A stretch of DNA of 64,000 nt, taken from NCBI RefSeq assembly GCF_902806685.2, contig NC_048564.1, forward strand, positions 17,422,418 through 17,486,417, written 5' to 3'. This DNA comes from Maniola hyperantus. Taxonomy: Eukaryota > Arthropoda > Insecta > Lepidoptera > Nymphalidae. The notes beneath the pieces are model-generated. The model ran no database searches. It saw only the letters and a list, made by a program, of their open reading frames with translations, and was not told where the DNA came from. The position numbers were made by a program, and so were the translations under genes. Positions within the stretch are counted from its first letter, which is position 1. Each line of letters starts with the position of its first letter. This document shows positions 1 to 15,000 of this stretch, in pieces.

Positions 1-3000
1 GATGTTCCTGTTGCATGGCCGAGCCCACAACTATAGTGAAGGTAAGTAACCGTTGTTTCTATTTAAAGTAAGCTATCAAGTATTAATACTGTATTCTTCA
101 GTTTAACAGCAGTGTAGAATCAACCAATTCTGAACAAGTTTGGTGTTGTCCTGTAATAAAGCAAAATCCTCTTTGTTAACAGACAGACCAGCTGCATCTG
201 AAGCATGAGACCCATTTGGAGGAAGATGTTCCTGTTGCATGGCCGAGCCCACAACTATAGTGAAGGTAAGTAACCGTAGTTTCTATTTAAAGTAAGCTAT
301 CAAGTATTAATACTGTATTCTTCAGTTTAACAGCAGTGTAGAATCAACCAATTCTGAACAAGTTTGGTGTTGTCCTGTAATAAAGCAAAATCCTCTTTGT
401 TAACAGACAGACCAGCTGCATCTGACGTAAGACACCCACTTGGAGGAAGATGTTCCTGTTGCATGGCCGAGCCCACAACTATAGTGAAGGTAAGTAACCG
501 TTGTTTCTATTTAAAGTAAGCTATCAAGTATTAATACTGTATTCTTCAGTTTAACAACAGTGTAGAATCAACCAATTCTGAACAAGTTTGGTGTTGTCCT
601 GTAATAAAGCAAAATCCTCTTTGTTAACAGACAGACCAGCTGCATCTGACGTAAGACACCCACTTGAAGGAAGATGTTCCTGTTGCATGGCCGAGCCCAC
701 AACTATAGTGAAGGTAAGTAACCGTTGTTTCTATTTAAAGTAAGCTATCAAGTATTAATACTGTATTCTTCAGTTTAACAACAGTGTAGAATCAACCAAT
801 TCTGAACAAGTTTGGTGTTGTCCTGTAATAAAGCAAAATCCTCTTTGTTAACAGACAGACCAGCTGCATCTGAAGCATGAGACCCATTTGGAGGAAGATG
901 TTCCTGTTGCATGGCCGAGCCCACAACTATAGTGAAGGTAAGTAACCGTAGTTTCTATTTAAAGTAAGCTATCAAGTATTAATACTGTATTCTTCAGTTT
1001 AACAGCAGTGTAGAATCAACCAATTCTGAACAAGTTTGGTGTTGTCCTGTAATAAAGCAAAATCCTCTTTGTTAACAGACAGACCAGCTGCATCTGACGT
1101 AAGACACCCACTTGGAGGAAGATGTTCCTAACAGACCAGCTGCATCTGACGTAAGACACCCACTTGGAGGAAGATGTTCCTGTTGCATGGCCGAGCCCAC
1201 AACTATAGTGAAGGTAAGTAACCGTTGTTTCTATTTAAAGTAAGCTATCAAGTATTAATACTGTATTCTTCAGTTTAACAGCAGTGTAGAATCAACCAAT
1301 TCTGAACAAGTTTGGTGTTGTCCTGTAATAAAGCAAAATCCTCTTTGTTAACAGACAGACCAGCTGCATCTGACGTAAGACACCCACTTGGAGGAAGATG
1401 TTCCTAACAGACCAGCTGCATCTGACGTAAGACACCCACTTGGAGGAAGATGTTCCTGACAGACCAGCTGCATCTGACGTAGGACACCCACTTGGAGGAA
1501 GATGTTCCTGTTGCATGGCCGAGCCCACAACTATAGTGAAGGTAAGTAACCGTTGTTTCTATTTAAAGTAAGCTATCAAGTATTAATACTGTATTCTTCA
1601 GTTTAACAGCAGTGTAGAATCAACCAATTCTGAACAAGTTTGGTGTTGTCCTGTAATAAAGCAAAATCCTCTTTGTTAACAGACAGACCAGCTGCATCTG
1701 ACGTAAGACACCCACTTGGAGGAAGATGTTCCTGACAGACCAGCTGCATCTGACGTAAGACACCCACTTGGAGGAAGATGTTCCTGTTGCATGGCCGAGC
1801 CCACAACTATAGTGAAGGTAAGTAACCGTTGTTTCTATTTAAAGTAAGCTATCAAGTATTAATACTGTATTCTTCAGTTTAACAACAGTGTAGAATCAAC
1901 CAATTCTGAACAAGTTTGGTGTTGTCCTGTAATAAAGCAAAATCCTCTTTGTTAACAGACAGACCAGCTGCATCTGACGTAAGACACCCACTTGAAGGAA
2001 GATGTTCCTGTTGCATGGCCGAGCCCACAACTATAGTGAAGGTAAGTAACCGTTGTTTCTATTTAAAGTAAGCTATCAAGTATTAATACTGTATTCTTCA
2101 GTTTAACAGCAGTGTAGAATCAACCAATTCTGAACAAGTTTGGTGTTGTCCTGTAATAAAGCAAAATCCTCTTTGTTAACAGACAGACCAGCTGCATCTG
2201 AAGCATGAGACCCATTTGGAGGAAGATGTTCCTGTTGCATGGCCGAGCCCACAACTATAGTGAAGGTAAGTAACCGTAGTTTCTATTTAAAGTAAGCTAT
2301 CAAGTATTAATACTGTATTCTTCAGTTTAACAGCAGTGTAGAATCAACCAATTCTGAACAAGTTTGGTGTTGTCCTGTAATAAAGCAAAATCCTCTTTGT
2401 TAACAGACAGACCAGCTGCATCTGACGTAAGACACCCACTTGGAGGAAGATGTTCCTAACAGACCAGCTGCATCTGACGTAAGACACCCACTTGGAGGAA
2501 GATGTTCCTGTTGCATGGCCGAGCCCACAACTATAGTGAAGGTAAGTAACCGTAGTTTCTATTTAAAGTAAGCTATCAAGTATTAATACTGTATTCTTCA
2601 GTTTAACAGCAGTGTAGAATCAACCAATTCTGAACAAGTTTGGTGTTGTCCTGTAATAAAGCAAAATCCTCTTTGTTAACAGACAGACCAGCTGCATCTG
2701 ACGTAAGACACCCACTTGGAGGAAGATGTTCCTGACAGACCAGCTGCATCTGACGTAAGACACCCACTTGGAGGAAGATGTTCCTGTTGCATGGCCGAGC
2801 CCACAACTATAGTGAAGGTAAGTAACCGTAGTTTCTATTTAAAGTAAGCTATCAAGTATTAATACTGTATTCTTCAGTTTAACAGCAGTGTAGAATCAAC
2901 CAATTCTGAACAAGTTTGGTGTTGTCCTGTAATAAAGCAAAATCCTCTTTGTTAACAGACAGACCAGCTGCATCTGAAGCATGACACCCACTTGGAGGAA

Positions 3001-6000
3001 GATGTTCCTGACAGACCAGCTGCATCTGACGTAAGACACCCACTTGGAGGAAGATGTTCCTGTTGCATGGCCGAGCCCACAACTATAGTGAAGGTAAGAA
3101 ACCGTGGTTGCTATTTAAAGTAAGCTCACAAGTATTAATACTGTATTCTTCAGTTTAACAGCAGTGTAGAATCAACCAATTCTGAACAAGTTTGGTGTTG
3201 TCCTATAATAAAGCAAAATCCTCTTTGTTAACAGACAGACCAGCTGCATCTGAAGCATGAGACCCACTCGGAGGAAGATGTTCCTGTTGCATGGCCGAGC
3301 CCACAACTATAGTGAAGGTAAGTAACCGTAGTTTCTATTTAAAGTAAGCTATCAAGTATTAATACTGTATTCTTCAGTTTAACAACAGTGTAGAATCAAC
3401 CAATTCTGAACAAGTTTGGTGTTGTCCTGTAATAAAGCAAAATCCTCTTTGTTAACAGACAGACCAGCTGCATCTGACGTAAGACACCCACTTGAAGGAA
3501 GATGTTCCTGTTGCATGGCCGAGCCCACAACTATAGTGAAGGTAAGTAACCGTTGTTTCTATTTAAAGTAAGCTATCAAGTATTAATACTGTATTCTTCA
3601 GTTTAACAGCAGTGTAGAATCAACCAATTCTGAACAAGTTTGGTGTTGTCCTGTAATAAAGCAAAATCCTCTTTGTTAACAGACAGACCAGCTGCATCTG
3701 AAGCAAGAGACCCATTTGGAGGAAGATGTTCCTGTTGCATGGCCGAGCCCACAACTATAGTGAAGGTAAGTAACCGTAGTTTCTATTTAAAGTAAGCTAT
3801 CAAGTATTAATACTGTATTCTTCAGTTTAACAGCAGTGTAGAATCAACCAATTCTGAACAAGTTTGGTGTTGTCCTGTAATAAAGCAAAATCCTCTTTGT
3901 TAACAGACAGACCAGCTGCATCTGACGTAAGACACCCACTTGGAGGAAGATGTTCCTAACAGACCAGCTGCATCTGACGTAAGACACCCACTTGGAGGAA
4001 GATGTTCCTGTTGCATGGCCGAGCCCACAACTATAGTGAAGGTAAGTAACCGTAGTTTCTATTTAAAGTAAGCTATCAAGTATTAATACTGTATTCTTCA
4101 GTTTAACAGCAGTGTAGAATCAACCAATTCTGAACAAGTTTGGTGTTGTCCTGTAATAAAGCAAAATCCTCTTTGTTAACAGACAGACCAGCTGCATCTG
4201 ACGTAAGACACCCACTTGGAGGAAGATGTTCCTGACAGACCAGCTGCATCTGACGTAAGACACCCACTTGGAGGAAGATGTTCCTGTTGCATGGCCGAGC
4301 CCACAACTATAGTAAAGGTAAGTAACCGTTGTTTCTATTTAAAGTAAGCTATCAAGTATTAATACTGTATTCTTCAGTTTAACAACAGTGTAGAATCAAC
4401 CAATTCTGAACAAGTTTGGTGTTGTCCTGTAATTAAGCAAAATCCTCTTTGTTAACAGACAGACCAGCTGCATCTGACGTATGACACCCACTTGGAGGAA
4501 GATGTTCCTGACAGACCAGCTGCATCTGACGTAAGACACCCACTTGGAGGAAGATGTTCCTGTTGCATGGCCGAGCCCACAACTATAGTGAAGGTAAGTA
4601 ACCGTAGTTTCTATTTAAAGTAAGCTATCAAGTATTAATACTGTATTCTTCAGTTTAACAGCAGTGTAGAATCAACCAATTCTGAACAAGTTTGGTGTTG
4701 TCCTGTAATAAAGCAAAATCCTCTTTGTTAACAGACAGACCAGCTGCATCTGAAGCATGACACCCACTTGGAGGAAGATGTTCCTGACAGACCAGCTGCA
4801 TCTGACGTAAGACACCCACTTGGAGGAAGATGTTCCTGTTGCATGGCCGAGCCCACAACTATAGTGAAGGTAAGTAACCGTAGTTTCTATTTAAAGTAAG
4901 CTATCAAGTATTAATACTGTATTCTTCAGTTTAACAGCAGTGTAGAATCAACCAATTCTGAACAAGTTTGGTGTTGTCCTGTAATAAAGCAAAATCCTCT
5001 TTGTTAACAGACAGACCAGCTGCATCTGAAGCATGACACCCACTTGGAGGAAGATGTTCCTGACAGACCAGCTGCATCTGACGTAAGACACCCACTTGGA
5101 GGAAGATGTTCCTGTTGCATGGCCGAGCCCACAACTATAGTGAAGGTAAGAAACCGTGGTTGCTATTTAAAGTAAGCTCACAAGTATTAATACTGTATTC
5201 TTCAGTTTAACAGCAGTGTAGAATCAACCAATTCTGAACAAGTTTGGTGTTGTCCTGTAATAAAGCAAAATCCTCTTTGTTAACAGACAGACCAGCTGCA
5301 TCTGAAGCATGACACCCACTTGGAGGAAGATGTTCCTGACAGACCAGCTGCATCTGACGTAAGACACCCACTTGGAGGAAGATGTTCCTGTTGCATGGCC
5401 GAGCCCACAACTATAGTGAAGGTAAGTAACCGTAGTTTCTATTTAAAGTAAGCTATCAAGTATTAATACTGTATTCTTCAGTTTAACAGCAGTGTAGAAT
5501 CAACCAATTCTGAACAAGTTTGGTGTTGTCCTGTAATAAAGCAAAATCTTCTTTGTTAACCGACAGACCAGCTGCATCTGACGTATGACACCCACTTGGA
5601 GGAAGATGTTCCTGACAGACCAGCTGCATCTGACGTAAGACACCCACTTGGAGGAAGATGTTCCTGTTGCATGGCCGAGCCCACAACTATAGTGAAGGTA
5701 AGTAACCGTAGTTTCTATTTAAAGTAAGCTATCAAGTATTAATACTGTATTCTTCAGTTTAACAGCAGTGTAGAATCAACCAATTCTGAACAAGTTTGGT
5801 GTTGTCCTGTAATAAAGCAAAATCCTCTTTGTTAACAGACAGACCAGCTGCATCTGAAGCATGACACCCACTTGGAGGAAGATGTTCCTGACAGACCAGC
5901 TGCATCTGACGTAAGACACCCACTTGGAGGAAGATGTTCCTGTTGCATGGCCGAGCCCACAACTATAGTGAAGGTAAGAAACCGTGGTTGCTATTTAAAG

Positions 6001-9000
6001 TAAGCTCACAAGTATTAATACTGTATTCTTCAGTTTAACAGCAGTGTAGAATCAACCAATTCTAAACAAGTTTGGTGTTGTCCTGTAATAAAGCAAAATC
6101 TTCTTTGTTAACCGACAGACCAGCTGCATCTGACGTATGACACCCACTTGGAGGAAGATGTTCCTGACAGACCAGCTGCATCTGACGTAAGACACCCACT
6201 TGGAGGAAGATGTTCCTGTTGCATGGCCGAGCCCACAACTATAGTGAAGGTAAGTAACCGTAGTTTCTATTTAAAGTAAGCTATCAAGTATTAATACTGT
6301 ATTCTTCAGTTTAACAGCAGTGTAGAATCAACCAATTCTGAACAAGTTTGGTGTTGTCCTGTAATAAAGCAAAATCCTCTTTGTTAACAGACAGACCAGC
6401 TGCATCTGAAGCATGACACCCACTTGGAGGAAGATGTTCCTGACAGACCAGCTGCATCTGACGTAAGACACCCACTTGGAGGAAGATGTTCCTGTTGCAT
6501 GGCCGAGCCCACAACTATAGTGAAGGTAAGAAACCGTGGTTGCTATTTAAAGTAAGCTCACAAGTATTAATACTGTATTCTTCAGTTTAACAGCAGTGTA
6601 GAATCAACCAATTCTGAACAAGTTTGGTGTTGTCCTATAATAAAGCAAAATCCTCTTTGTTAACAGACAGACCAGCTGCATCTGAAGCATGAGACCCACT
6701 CGGAGGAAGATGTTCCTGTTGCATGGCCGAGCCCACAACTATAGTGAAGGTAAGTAACCGTAGTTTCTATTTAAAGTAAGCTATCAAGTATTAATACTGT
6801 ATTCTTCAGTTTAACAACAGTGTAGAATCAACCAATTCTGAACAAGTTTGGTGTTGTCCTGTAATAAAGCAAAATCCTCTTTGTTAACAGACAGACCAGC
6901 TGCATCTGACGTAAGACACCCACTTGAAGGAAGATGTTCCTGTTGCATGGCCGAGCCCACAACTATAGTGAAGGTAAGTAACCGTAGTTTCTATTTAAAG
7001 TAAGCTATCAAGTATTAATACTGTATTCTTCAGTTTAACAGCAGTGTAGAATCAACCAATTCTGAACAAGTTTGGTGTTGTCCTGTAATAAAGCAAAATC
7101 CTCTTTGTTAACAGACAGACCAGCTGCATCTGAAGCATGACACCCACTTGGAGGAAGATGTTCCTGACAGACCAGCTGCATCTGACGTAAGACACCCACT
7201 TGGAGGAAGATGTTCCTGTTGCATGGCCGAGCCCACAACTATAGTGAAGGTAAGAAACCGTGGTTGCTATTTAAAGTAAGCTCACAAGTATTAATACTGT
7301 ATTCTTCAGTTTAACAGCAGTGTAGAATCAACCAATTCTGAACAAGTTTGGTGTTGTCCTATAATAAAGCAAAATCCTCTTTGTTAACAGACAGACCAGC
7401 TGCATCTGAAGCATGAGACCCACTCGGAGGAAGATGTTCCTGTTGCATGGCCGAGCCCACAACTATAGTGAAGGTAAGTAACCGTAGTTTCTATTTAAAG
7501 TAAGCTATCAAGTATTAATACTGTATTCTTCAGTTTAACAACAGTGTAGAATCAACCAATTCTGAACAAGTTTGGTGTTGTCCTGTAATAAAGCAAAATC
7601 CTCTTTGTTAACAGACAGACCAGCTGCATCTGACGTAAGACACCCACTTGAAGGAAGATGTTCCTGTTGCATGGCCGAGCCCACAACTATAGTGAAGGTA
7701 AGTAACCGTTGTTTCTATTTAAAGTAAGCTATCAAGTATTAATACTGTATTCTTCAGTTTAACAGCAGTGTAGAATCAACCAATTCTGAACAAGTTTGGT
7801 GTTGTCCTGTAATAAAGCAAAATCCTCTTTGTTAACAGACAGACCAGCTGCATCTGAAGCATGAGACCCATTTGGAGGAAGATGTTCCTGTTGCATGGCC
7901 GAGCCCACAACTATAGTGAAGGTAAGTAACCGTTGTTTCTATTTAAAGTAAGCTATCAAGTATTAATACTGTATTCTTCAGTTTAACAGCAGTGTAGAAT
8001 CAACCAATTCTGAACAAGTTTGGTGTTGTCCTGTAATAAAGCAAAATCCTCTTTGTTAACAGACAGACCAGCTGCATCTGACGTAAGACACCCACTTGGA
8101 GGAAGATGTTCCTGTTGCATGGCCGAGCCCACAACTATAGTGAAGGTAAGTAACCGTTGTTTCTATTTAAAGTAAGCTATCAAGTATTAATACTGTATTC
8201 TTCAGTTTAACAACAGTGTAGAATCAACCAATTCTGAACAAGTTTGGTGTTGTCCTGTAATAAAGCAAAATCCTCTTTGTTAACAGACAGACCAGCTGCA
8301 TCTGACGTAAGACACCCACTTGAAGGAAGATGTTCCTGTTGCATGGCCGAGCCCACAACTATAGTGAAGGTAAGTAACCGTTGTTTCTATTTAAAGTAAG
8401 CTATCAAGTATTAATACTGTCTTATTCAGTTTAACAGCAGTGTAGAATCAACCAATTCTGAACAAGTTTGGTGTTGTCCTGTAATAAAGCAAAATCCTCT
8501 TTGTTAACAGACAGACCAGCTGCATCTGAAGCATGAGACCCATTTGGAGGAAGATGTTCCTGTTGCATGGCCGAGCCCACAACTATAGTGAAGGTAAGTA
8601 ACCGTAGTTTCTATTTAAAGTAAGCTATCAAGTATTAATACTGTATTCTTCAGTTTAACAACAGTGTAGAATCAACCAATTCTGAACAAGTTTGGTGTTG
8701 TCCTGTAATAAAGCAAAATCCTCTTTGTTAACAGACAGACCAGCTGCATCTGACGTAAGACACCCACTTGGAGGAAGATGTTCCTAACAGACCAGCTGCA
8801 TCTGACGTAAGACACCCACTTGGAGGAAGATGTTCCTGTTGCATGGCCGAGCCCACAACTATAGTGAAGGTAAGTAACCGTAGTTTCTATTTAAAGTAAG
8901 CTATCAAGTATTAATACTGTATTCTTCAGTTTAACAGCAGTGTAGAATCAACCAATTCTGAACAAGTTTGGTGTTGTCCTGTAATAAAGCAAAATCCTCT

Positions 9001-12000
9001 TTGTTAACAGACAGACCAGCTGCATCTGACGTAAGACACCCACTTGGAGGAAGATGTTCCTGACAGACCAGCTGCATCTGACGTAAGACACCCACTTGGA
9101 GGAAGATGTTCCTGTTGCATGGCCGAGCCCACAACTATAGTAAAGGTAAGTAACCGTTGTTTCTATTTAAAGTAAGCTATCAAGTATTAATACTGTATTC
9201 TTCAGTTTAACAACAGTGTAGAATCAACCAATTCTGAACAAGTTTGGTGTTGTCCTGTAATTAAGCAAAATCCTCTTTGTTAACAGACAGACCAGCTGCA
9301 TCTGACGTAAGACACCCACTTGGAGGAAGATGTTCCTGACAGACCAGCTGCATCTGACGTAAGACACCCACTTGGAGGAAGATGTTCCTGTTGCATGGCC
9401 GAGCCCACAACTATAGTGAAGGTAAGTAACCGTAGTTTCTATTTAAAGTAAGCTATCAAGTATTAATACTGTATTCTTCAGTTTAACAGCAGTGTAGAAT
9501 CAACCAATTCTGAACAAGTTTGGTGTTGTCCTGTAATAAAGCAAAATCCTCTTTGTTAACAGACAGACCAGCTGCATCTGACGTAAGACACCCACTTGGA
9601 GGAAGATGTTCCTGTTGCATGGCCGAGCCCACAACTATAGTGAAGGTAAGTAACCGTTGTTTCTATTTAAAGTAAGCTATCAAGTATTAATACTGTATTC
9701 TTCAGTTTAACAACAGTGTAGAATCAACCAATTCTGAACAAGTTTGGTGTTGTCCTGTAATAAAGCAAAATCCTCTTTGTTAACAGACAGACCAGCTGCA
9801 TCTGACGTAAGACACCCACTTGAAGGAAGATGTTCCTGTTGCATGGCCGAGCCCACAACTATAGTGAAGGTAAGTAACCGTTGTTTCTATTTAAAGTAAG
9901 CTATCAAGTATTAATACTGTATTCTTCAGTTTAACAGCAGTGTAGAATCAACCAATTCTGAACAAGTTTGGTGTTGTCCTGTAATAAAGCAAAATCCTCT
10001 TTGTTAACAGACAGACCAGCTGCATCTGAAGCATGAGACCCATTTGGAGGAAGATGTTCCTGTTGCATGGCCGAGCCCACAACTATAGTGAAGGTAAGTA
10101 ACCGTAGTTTCTATTTAAAGTAAGCTATCAAGTATTAATACTGTATTCTTCAGTTTAACAGCAGTGTAGAATCAACCAATTCTGAACAAGTTTGGTGTTG
10201 TCCTGTAATAAAGCAAAATCCTCTTTGTTAACAGACAGACCAGCTGCATCTGACGTAAGACACCCACTTGGAGGAAGATGTTCCTGTTGCATGGCCGAGC
10301 CCACAACTATAGTGAAGGTAAGTAACCGTTGTTTCTATTTAAAGTAAGCTATCAAGTATTAATACTGTATTCTTCAGTTTAACAACAGTGTAGAATCAAC
10401 CAATTCTGAACAAGTTTGGTGTTGTCCTGTAATAAAGCAAAATCCTCTTTGTTAACAGACAGACCAGCTGCATCTGACGTAAGACACCCACTTGAAGGAA
10501 GATGTTCCTGTTGCATGGCCGAGCCCACAACTATAGTGAAGGTAAGTAACCGTTGTTTCTATTTAAAGTAAGCTATCAAGTATTAATACTGTATTCTTCA
10601 GTTTAACAGCAGTGTAGAATCAACCAATTCTGAACAAGTTTGGTGTTGTCCTGTAATAAAGCAAAATCCTCTTTGTTAACAGACAGACCAGCTGCATCTG
10701 AAGCATGAGACCCATTTGGAGGAAGATGTTCCTGTTGCATGGCCGAGCCCACAACTATAGTGAAGGTAAGTAACCGTAGTTTCTATTTAAAGTAAGCTAT
10801 CAAGTATTAATACTGTATTCTTCAGTTTAACAGCAGTGTAGAATCAACCAATTCTGAACAAGTTTGGTGTTGTCCTGTAATAAAGCAAAATCCTCTTTGT
10901 TAACAGACAGACCAGCTGCATCTGACGTAAGACACCCACTTGGAGGAAGATGTTCCTAACAGACCAGCTGCATCTGACGTAAGACACCCACTTGGAGGAA
11001 GATGTTCCTGTTGCATGGCCGAGCCCACAACTATAGTGAAGGTAAGTAACCGTAGTTTCTATTTAAAGTAAGCTATCAAGTATTAATACTGTATTCTTCA
11101 GTTTAACAACAGTGTAGAATCAACCAATTCTGAACAAGTTTGGTGTTGTCCTGTAATAAAGCAAAATCCTCTTTGTTAACAGACAGACCAGCTGCATCTG
11201 AAGCATGAGACCCATTTGGAGGAAGATGTTCCTGTTGCATGGCCGAGCCCACAACTATAGTGAAGGTAAGTAACCGTAGTTTCTATTTAAAGTAAGCTAT
11301 CAAGTATTAATACTGTATTCTTCAGTTTAACAGCAGTGTAGAATCAACCAATTCTGAACAAGTTTGGTGTTGTCCTGTAATAAAGCAAAATCCTCTTTGT
11401 TAACAGACAGACCAGCTGCATCTGACGTAAGACACCCACTTGGAGGAAGATGTTCCTAACAGACCAGCTGCATCTGACGTAAGACACCCACTTGGAGGAA
11501 GATGTTCCTGTTGCATGGCCGAGCCCACAACTATAGTAAAGGTAAGTAACCGTTGTTTCTATTTAAAGTAAGCTATCAAGTATTAATACTGTATTCTTCA
11601 GTTTAACAGCAGTGTAGAATCAACCAATTCTGAACAAGTTTGGTGTTGTCCTGTAATAAAGCAAAATCCTCTTTGTTAACAGACAGACCAGCTGCATCTG
11701 ACGTAAGACACCCACTTGGAGGAAGATGTTCCTAACAGACCAGCTGCATCTGACGTAAGACACCCACTTGGAGGAAGATGTTCCTGACAGACCAGCTGCA
11801 TCTGACGTAGGACACCCACTTGGAGGAAGATGTTCCTGTTGCATGGCCGAGCCCACAACTATAGTGAAGGTAAGTAACCGTTGTTTCTATTTAAAGTAAG
11901 CTATCAAGTATTAATACTGTATTCTTCAGTTTAACAGCAGTGTAGAATCAACCAATTCTGAACAAGTTTGGTGTTGTCCTGTAATAAAGCAAAATCCTCT

Positions 12001-15000
12001 TTGTTAACAGACAGACCAGCTGCATCTGACGTAAGACACCCACTTGGAGGAAGATGTTCCTAACAGACCAGCTGCATCTGACGTAAGACACCCACTTGGA
12101 GGAAGATGTTCCTGACAGACCAGCTGCATCTGACGTAGGACACCCACTTGAAGGAAGATGTTCCTGTTGCATGGCCGAGCCCACAACTATAGTGAAGGTA
12201 AGTAACCGTTGTTTCTATTTAAAGTAAGCTATCAAGTATTAATACTGTATTCTTCAGTTTAACAGCAGTGTAGAATCAACCAATTCTGAACAAGTTTGGT
12301 GTTGTCCTGTAATAAAGCAAAATCCTCTTTGTTAACAGACAGACCAGCTGCATCTGACGTAAGACACCCACTTGGAGGAAGATGTTCCTGACAGACCAGC
12401 TGCATCTGACGTAAGACACCCACTTGGAGGAAGATGTTCCTGTTGCATGGCCGAGCCCACAACTATAGTGAAGGTAAGTAACCGTTGTTTCTATTTAAAG
12501 TAAGCTATCAAGTATTAATACTGTATTCTTCAGTTTAACAACAGTGTAGAATCAACCAATTCTGAACAAGTTTGGTGTTGTCCTGTAATAAAGCAAAATC
12601 CTCTTTGTTAACAGACAGACCAGCTGCATCTGACGTAAGACACCCACTTGGAGGAAGATGTTCCTGTTGCATGGCCGAGCCCACAACTATAGTGAAGGTA
12701 AGTAACCGTTGTTTCTATTTAAAGTAAGCTATCAAGTATTAATACTGTATTCTTCAGTTTAACAGCAGTGTAGAATCAACCAATTCTGAACAAGTTTGGT
12801 GTTGTCCTGTAATAAAGCAAAATCCTCTTTGTTAACAGACAGACCAGCTGCATCTGACGTAAGACACCCACTTGGAGGAAGATGTTCCTAACAGACCAGC
12901 TGCATCTGACGTAAGACACCCACTTTGAGGAAGATGTTCCTGACAGACCAGCTGCATCTGACGTAAGACACCCACTTGGAGGAAGATGTTCCTGTTGCAT
13001 GGCCGAGCCCACAACTATAGTGAAGGTAAGTAACCGTTGTTTCTATTTAAAGTAAGCTATCAAGTATTAATACTGTATTCTTCAGTTTAACAGCAGTGTA
13101 GAATCAACCAATTCTGAACAAGTTTGGTGTTGTCCTGTAATAAAGCAAAATCCTCTTTGTTAACAGACAGACCAGCTGCATCTGACGTAAGACACCCACT
13201 TGGAGGAAGATGTTCCTGACAGACCAGCTGCATCTGACGTAAGACACCCACTTGGAGGAAGATGTTCCTGTTGCATGGCCGAGCCCACAACTATAGTGAA
13301 GGTAAGTAACCGTTGTTTCTATTTAAAGTAAGCTATCAAGTATTAATACTGTATTCTTCAGTTTAACAGCAGTGTAGAATCAACCAATTCTGAACAAGTT
13401 TGGTGTTGTCCTGTAATAAAGCAAAATCCTCTTTGTTAACAGACAGACCAGCTGCATCTGAAGCATGAGACCCATTTGGAGGAAGATGTTCCTGTTGCAT
13501 GGCCGAGCCCACAACTATAGTGAAGGTAAGTAACCGTAGTTTCTATTTAAAGTAAGCTATCAAGTATTAATACTGTATTCTTCAGTTTAACAGCAGTGTA
13601 GAATCAACCAATTCTGAACAAGTTTGGTGTTGTCCTGTAATAAAGCAAAATCCTCTTTGTTAACAGACAGACCAGCTGCATCTGACGTAAGACACCCACT
13701 TGGAGGAAGATGTTCCTGTTGCATGGCCGAGCCCACAACTATAGTGAAGGTAAGTAACCGTTGTTTCTATTTAAAGTAAGCTATCAAGTATTAATACTGT
13801 ATTCTTCAGTTTAACAACAGTGTAGAATCAACCAATTCTGAACAAGTTTGGTGTTGTCCTGTAATAAAGCAAAATCCTCTTTGTTAACAGACAGACCAGC
13901 TGCATCTGAAGCATGAGACCCATTTGGAGGAAGATGTTCCTGTTGCATGGCCGAGCCCACAACTATAGTGAAGGTAAGTAACCGTTGTTTCTATTTAAAG
14001 TAAGCTATCAAGTATTAATACTGTATTCTTCAGTTTAACAGCAGTGTAGAATCAACCAATTCTGAACAAGTTTGGTGTTGTCCTGTAATAAAGCAAAATC
14101 CTCTTTGTTAACAGACAGACCAGCTGCATCTGACGTAAGACACCCACTTGGAGGAAGATGTTCCTAACAGACCAGCTGCATCTGACGTAAGACACCCACT
14201 TGGAGGAAGATGTTCCTGTTGCATGGCCGAGCCCACAACTATAGTGAAGGTAAGTAACCGTTGTTTCTATTTAAAGTAAGCTATCAAGTATTAATACTGT
14301 ATTCTTCAGTTTAACAGCAGTGTAGAATCAACCAATTCTGAACAAGTTTGGTGTTGTCCTGTAATAAAGCAAAATCCTCTTTGTTAACAGACAGACCAGC
14401 TGCATCTGACGTAAGACACCCACTTGAAGGAAGATGTTCCTGTTGCATGGCCGAGCCCACAACTATAGTGAAGGTAAGTAACCGTTGTTTCTATTTAAAG
14501 TAAGCTATCAAGTATTAATACTGTATTCTTCAGTTTAACAACAGTGTAGAATCAACCAATTCTGAACAAGTTTGGTGTTGTCCTGTAATAAAGCAAAATC
14601 CTCTTTGTTAACAGACAGACCAGCTGCATCTGAAGCATGAGACCCATTTGGAGGAAGATGTTCCTGTTGCATGGCCGAGCCCACAACTATAGTGAAGGTA
14701 AGTAACCGTTGTTTCTATTTAAAGTAAGCTATCAAGTATTAATACTGTATTCTTCAGTTTAACAGCAGTGTAGAATCAACCAATTCTGAACAAGTTTGGT
14801 GTTGTCCTGTAATAAAGCAAAATCCTCTTTGTTAACAGACAGACCAGCTGCATCTGACGTAAGACACCCACTTGGAGGAAGATGTTCCTAACAGACCAGC
14901 TGCATCTGACGTAAGACACCCACTTGGAGGAAGATGTTCCTGTTGCATGGCCGAGCCCACAACTATAGTGAAGGTAAGTAACCGTTGTTTCTATTTAAAG

